Below, piece after piece: positions 60,606-61,909 of a stretch of DNA of 61,909 bases. The first letter of the stretch is position 1. Each line of letters begins with the position of its first letter. Origin of the DNA: Clostridiales bacterium UBA6363 (GTDB taxonomy: Bacteria; Bacillota; Clostridia; UBA1381); contig DJRJ01000078.1 of the NCBI GenBank assembly GCA_002438865.1, positions 1-61,909 on the forward strand. The letters run 5' to 3'. The position numbers and the translations under genes were made by a program. The notes beneath the pieces were generated by a model. The model worked only from the letters and a program-made list of their open reading frames with translations, was not told the origin of the DNA and did not search any database.

Positions 60606-61043
60606 ATGAATATAAGAGAAATAATCCGCTTAATTGATCATGAACGAAAAGAACAGGACTCTATTTATTATGCCGTAGCCGCCAAATACGGACTGCCGGT
60701 CATGACCCTATGGGTTCTGTACTATATTTCCGAGTTTGATAAGGATCAGACGCAACAGGACCTGTGCCGTCAAAATTTTCATTCAAAGCAAACAATCAAC
60801 ACCACAATATCGGGTCTTGCAAAGAACGGTTTTGTAGAATTAATCCCTATTCCCGGCACACGGAACCATAAAAAAATACATCTGACACCGAAAGGTCTGG
60901 AACTGGTTGAACGGACAACCCGGCACCTGAAAACCGCAGAAGAAAACACCTACGGCAGACTCTCCGAGGAAGAACTCCGTGCTTATCTGGAAACTGCAGG
61001 CAAATTAACTGCCTATCTTCGGGAAGAAACTGAAAAATTATAA
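60606..61043 (+). CDS. MarR family transcriptional regulator
   Basis: This 145-residue cytoplasmic repressor has a winged-helix core (QQDLCRQNFHSKQTINTTIS, GLAKNGFVELIPIPGTRNHK, KIHLTPKGLELVERT) flanked by dimerisation helices. All parts look intact. It lies 16 bases after the MATE remnant and was presumably co-transcribed with it from the promoter at 59565. MarR genes beside MATE pumps usually repress the pump and themselves. Here the pump is dead, so the regulator is either a relic or serves targets elsewhere. GGGGGGG stands before the ATG. Confidence 0.92.
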   Translation: MNIREIIRLIDHERKEQDSIYYAVAAKYGLPVMTLWVLYYISEFDKDQTQQDLCRQNFHSKQTINTTISGLAKNGFVELIPIPGTRNHKKIHLTPKGLELVERTTRHLKTAEENTYGRLSEEELRAYLETAGKLTAYLREETEKL

Positions 61044-61075
61044 GAATAATCGGTGCAATCTGCACTCAAAATCCG

Positions 61076-61104
61076 TTGACATTGCAAATACAGGGTGGTA
61101 TAAT
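61076..61104 (+). promoter_or_regulatory. Strong promoter with flanking inverted repeat and no gene behind it
   Basis: TTGACA (61076-61081) and TATAAT (61099-61104), spacer 17. TGCAAATAC (61083-61091) and GTATTTGCA (61105-61113) form an inverted repeat around the -10 box, like an operator. Confidence 0.8.
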
Positions 61105-61109
61105 GTATT

Positions 61110-61180
61110 TGCACCTATTTTTAAATAATTTTCATCTAAATAACGGGCAGTGGGAGTTTAATTCCATTGCCCGTTATTTT
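61110..61180 (+). ncRNA. Candidate short orphan RNA of about 70 bases
   Basis: From the promoter above, transcription would start near 61110 and stop at a terminator at 61141-61180. The RNA has an unstructured AU-rich 5' part and a GC-rich terminator stem. No open frame with a ribosome binding site is present. This is the simplest reading, though a decayed gene is possible. Confidence 0.45.
61141..61180. terminator. Bidirectional terminator
   Basis: TAACGGGCA (61141-61149) pairs perfectly with TGCCCGTTA (61168-61176), with T-rich sequence on both sides. It serves the orphan promoter on the plus strand and the secreted-protein gene on the minus strand. Confidence 0.88.
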
Positions 61181-61205
61181 TACATTTATTTGCAAGTCTC
61201 GCCGC

Positions 61206-61799
61206 TCAATTTCTGTATAATATCTTTGTGCCGGTAGTTTCTGCCCCGCCTTCAACAGTAACAGCTATTCTGTTCTCGGTTTCAATCCACACCGTGTAAT
61301 ATGACATTCCCCGTTCGGTGTATGCACTTCCCGTATAACTGCCGTTTGCCTGTCTTGTCAGAAAAACATTGTCTGCATAGTAATCGGACTCGCTTTGCGA
61401 AATCCCAAATACCAACGAATTGCTTGTCGTGTTTGAAAGACTTACATTCCACCTGCCGATGTAATAGCCGCCGGGAATAGGCATTCCTCCACCAACAAAA
61501 TTTCCATTAAACACATCATACGGATTGCCCGAAACCAGGTTTGCAATCTGCTGTTTTGTATTATCCAAATAATCCAATGCAACTGATTGCTGATAATCAT
61601 TCATTCTGCCCCAATTAAAATCACAAAACCACTGAAATTCATCTTTTGCCTCATAATATAAACCACGATTATAGTATGAAATACCCTTTCCCATACCGTC
61701 GTCAAACTCGGAATTGTCCATTGCATAAGCCGAAAGTGAGCCGCACAATACCGACAGAACAGCTAATAAAGCTGAAATTTTTTTAATTATACCTTTCAT
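61206..61799 (-). CDS. Secreted protein of unknown function
   Basis: This exported 197-residue protein has a signal peptide (KISALLAVLSVLCGSLSAYA) cleaved near residue 26. Residues about 35-95 look helical and carry a tetratricopeptide-like pattern (GISYYNRGLYYEAKDEFQWF, SVALDYLDNTKQQIANLV). The C-terminal half is Gly/Ser/Tyr-rich with predicted beta strands (GGGMPIPGGYYIGRWNVSLS ... YTVWIETENRIAVTVEG), resembling a small lipocalin-like or DUF sheet domain. I do not recognise the family. GAGGAGG precedes the ATG. It is monocistronic within the window. No catalytic motif is visible, so binding or envelope function is a guess. Confidence 0.75.
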   Translation of the reverse strand: MKGIIKKISALLAVLSVLCGSLSAYAMDNSEFDDGMGKGISYYNRGLYYEAKDEFQWFCDFNWGRMNDYQQSVALDYLDNTKQQIANLVSGNPYDVFNGNFVGGGMPIPGGYYIGRWNVSLSNTTSNSLVFGISQSESDYYADNVFLTRQANGSYTGSAYTERGMSYYTVWIETENRIAVTVEGGAETTGTKILYRN

Positions 61800-61909
61800 T
61801 TCAAATACCTCCTCTGTATCTTTTGTACTGATATAATTCTATACTTTTGCACCCTTTTCAAAAATAAATCCTCCTTTCAATTCTCTGTAAATAAAAAAGT
61901 GCGATAACT

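Overview
The window comes from a low-to-mid GC Gram-positive anaerobe, most likely an uncultivated gut member of the Clostridia. The evidence is strong AGGAGG-type ribosome binding sites, consensus TTGACA-N17-TATAAT promoters, IreB, YitT, DnaD-domain and CIRCE features, S-layer-homology (SLH) surface proteins, copper-amine-oxidase-like stalk domains, and the intergenic palindromic repeats common in clostridial genomes. I could not assign a genus. I saw no rRNA, tRNA, CRISPR array, intact insertion sequence or prophage.

Left part (1-16 kb, nearly all minus strand). A three-gene secreted operon (PPC-domain protein, papain-like protease, InlB-repeat/stalk protein) follows a strong promoter and a structured leader RNA ending in a terminator-like hairpin. 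Then come a TtcA-like tRNA thiolase with a HisZ-like protein, a CDF metal exporter behind an attenuator-like leader, a GH106-like rhamnosidase with a YitT membrane protein, ilvE, ireB, an M16 protease, and a small heat shock protein with a perfect CIRCE operator.

Middle (16-37 kb). rpoB-rpoC form their own transcription unit, with a divergent tandem-DnaD-domain gene rather than rplJL upstream. Next are an SLH surface protein embedded in repeat-rich spacers, the livJHMGF branched-chain amino acid transporter, a cupin, an SLH-NlpC/P60 cell-wall hydrolase and an HtrA protease.

Right part (37-62 kb). polA is the first gene of what looks like a zinc operon, polA-znuA-znuC-znuB-zur, with a 7-1-7 inverted repeat at the predicted transcription start. 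The aromatic genes aroF (DAHP synthase) and pheA (prephenate dehydratase), an SDR oxidoreductase, an unusual double-OB SSB-like protein and a histidine phosphatase follow. An eleven-gene minus-strand operon (59.2-47.3 kb) encodes what reads as a complete reductive pyrimidine degradation route: a NitT/TauT-type ABC importer, dihydropyrimidine dehydrogenase PreA, dihydropyrimidinase, an M20 N-carbamoyl-beta-alanine amidohydrolase, a class III beta-alanine transaminase, an iron alcohol dehydrogenase (candidate malonate-semialdehyde reductase), a PucR regulator and one unknown protein. Its binding protein is circularly permuted relative to the usual NMT1/THI5 order. The window ends with a decayed MATE pump beside an intact MarR gene, an apparently orphan short transcription unit and a secreted protein of unknown function.

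At least eighteen copies or remnants of two intergenic palindrome families are scattered through the spacers. The arms of one family vary in a compensatory way. Several other spacers carry long nested inverted repeats that no gene explains.
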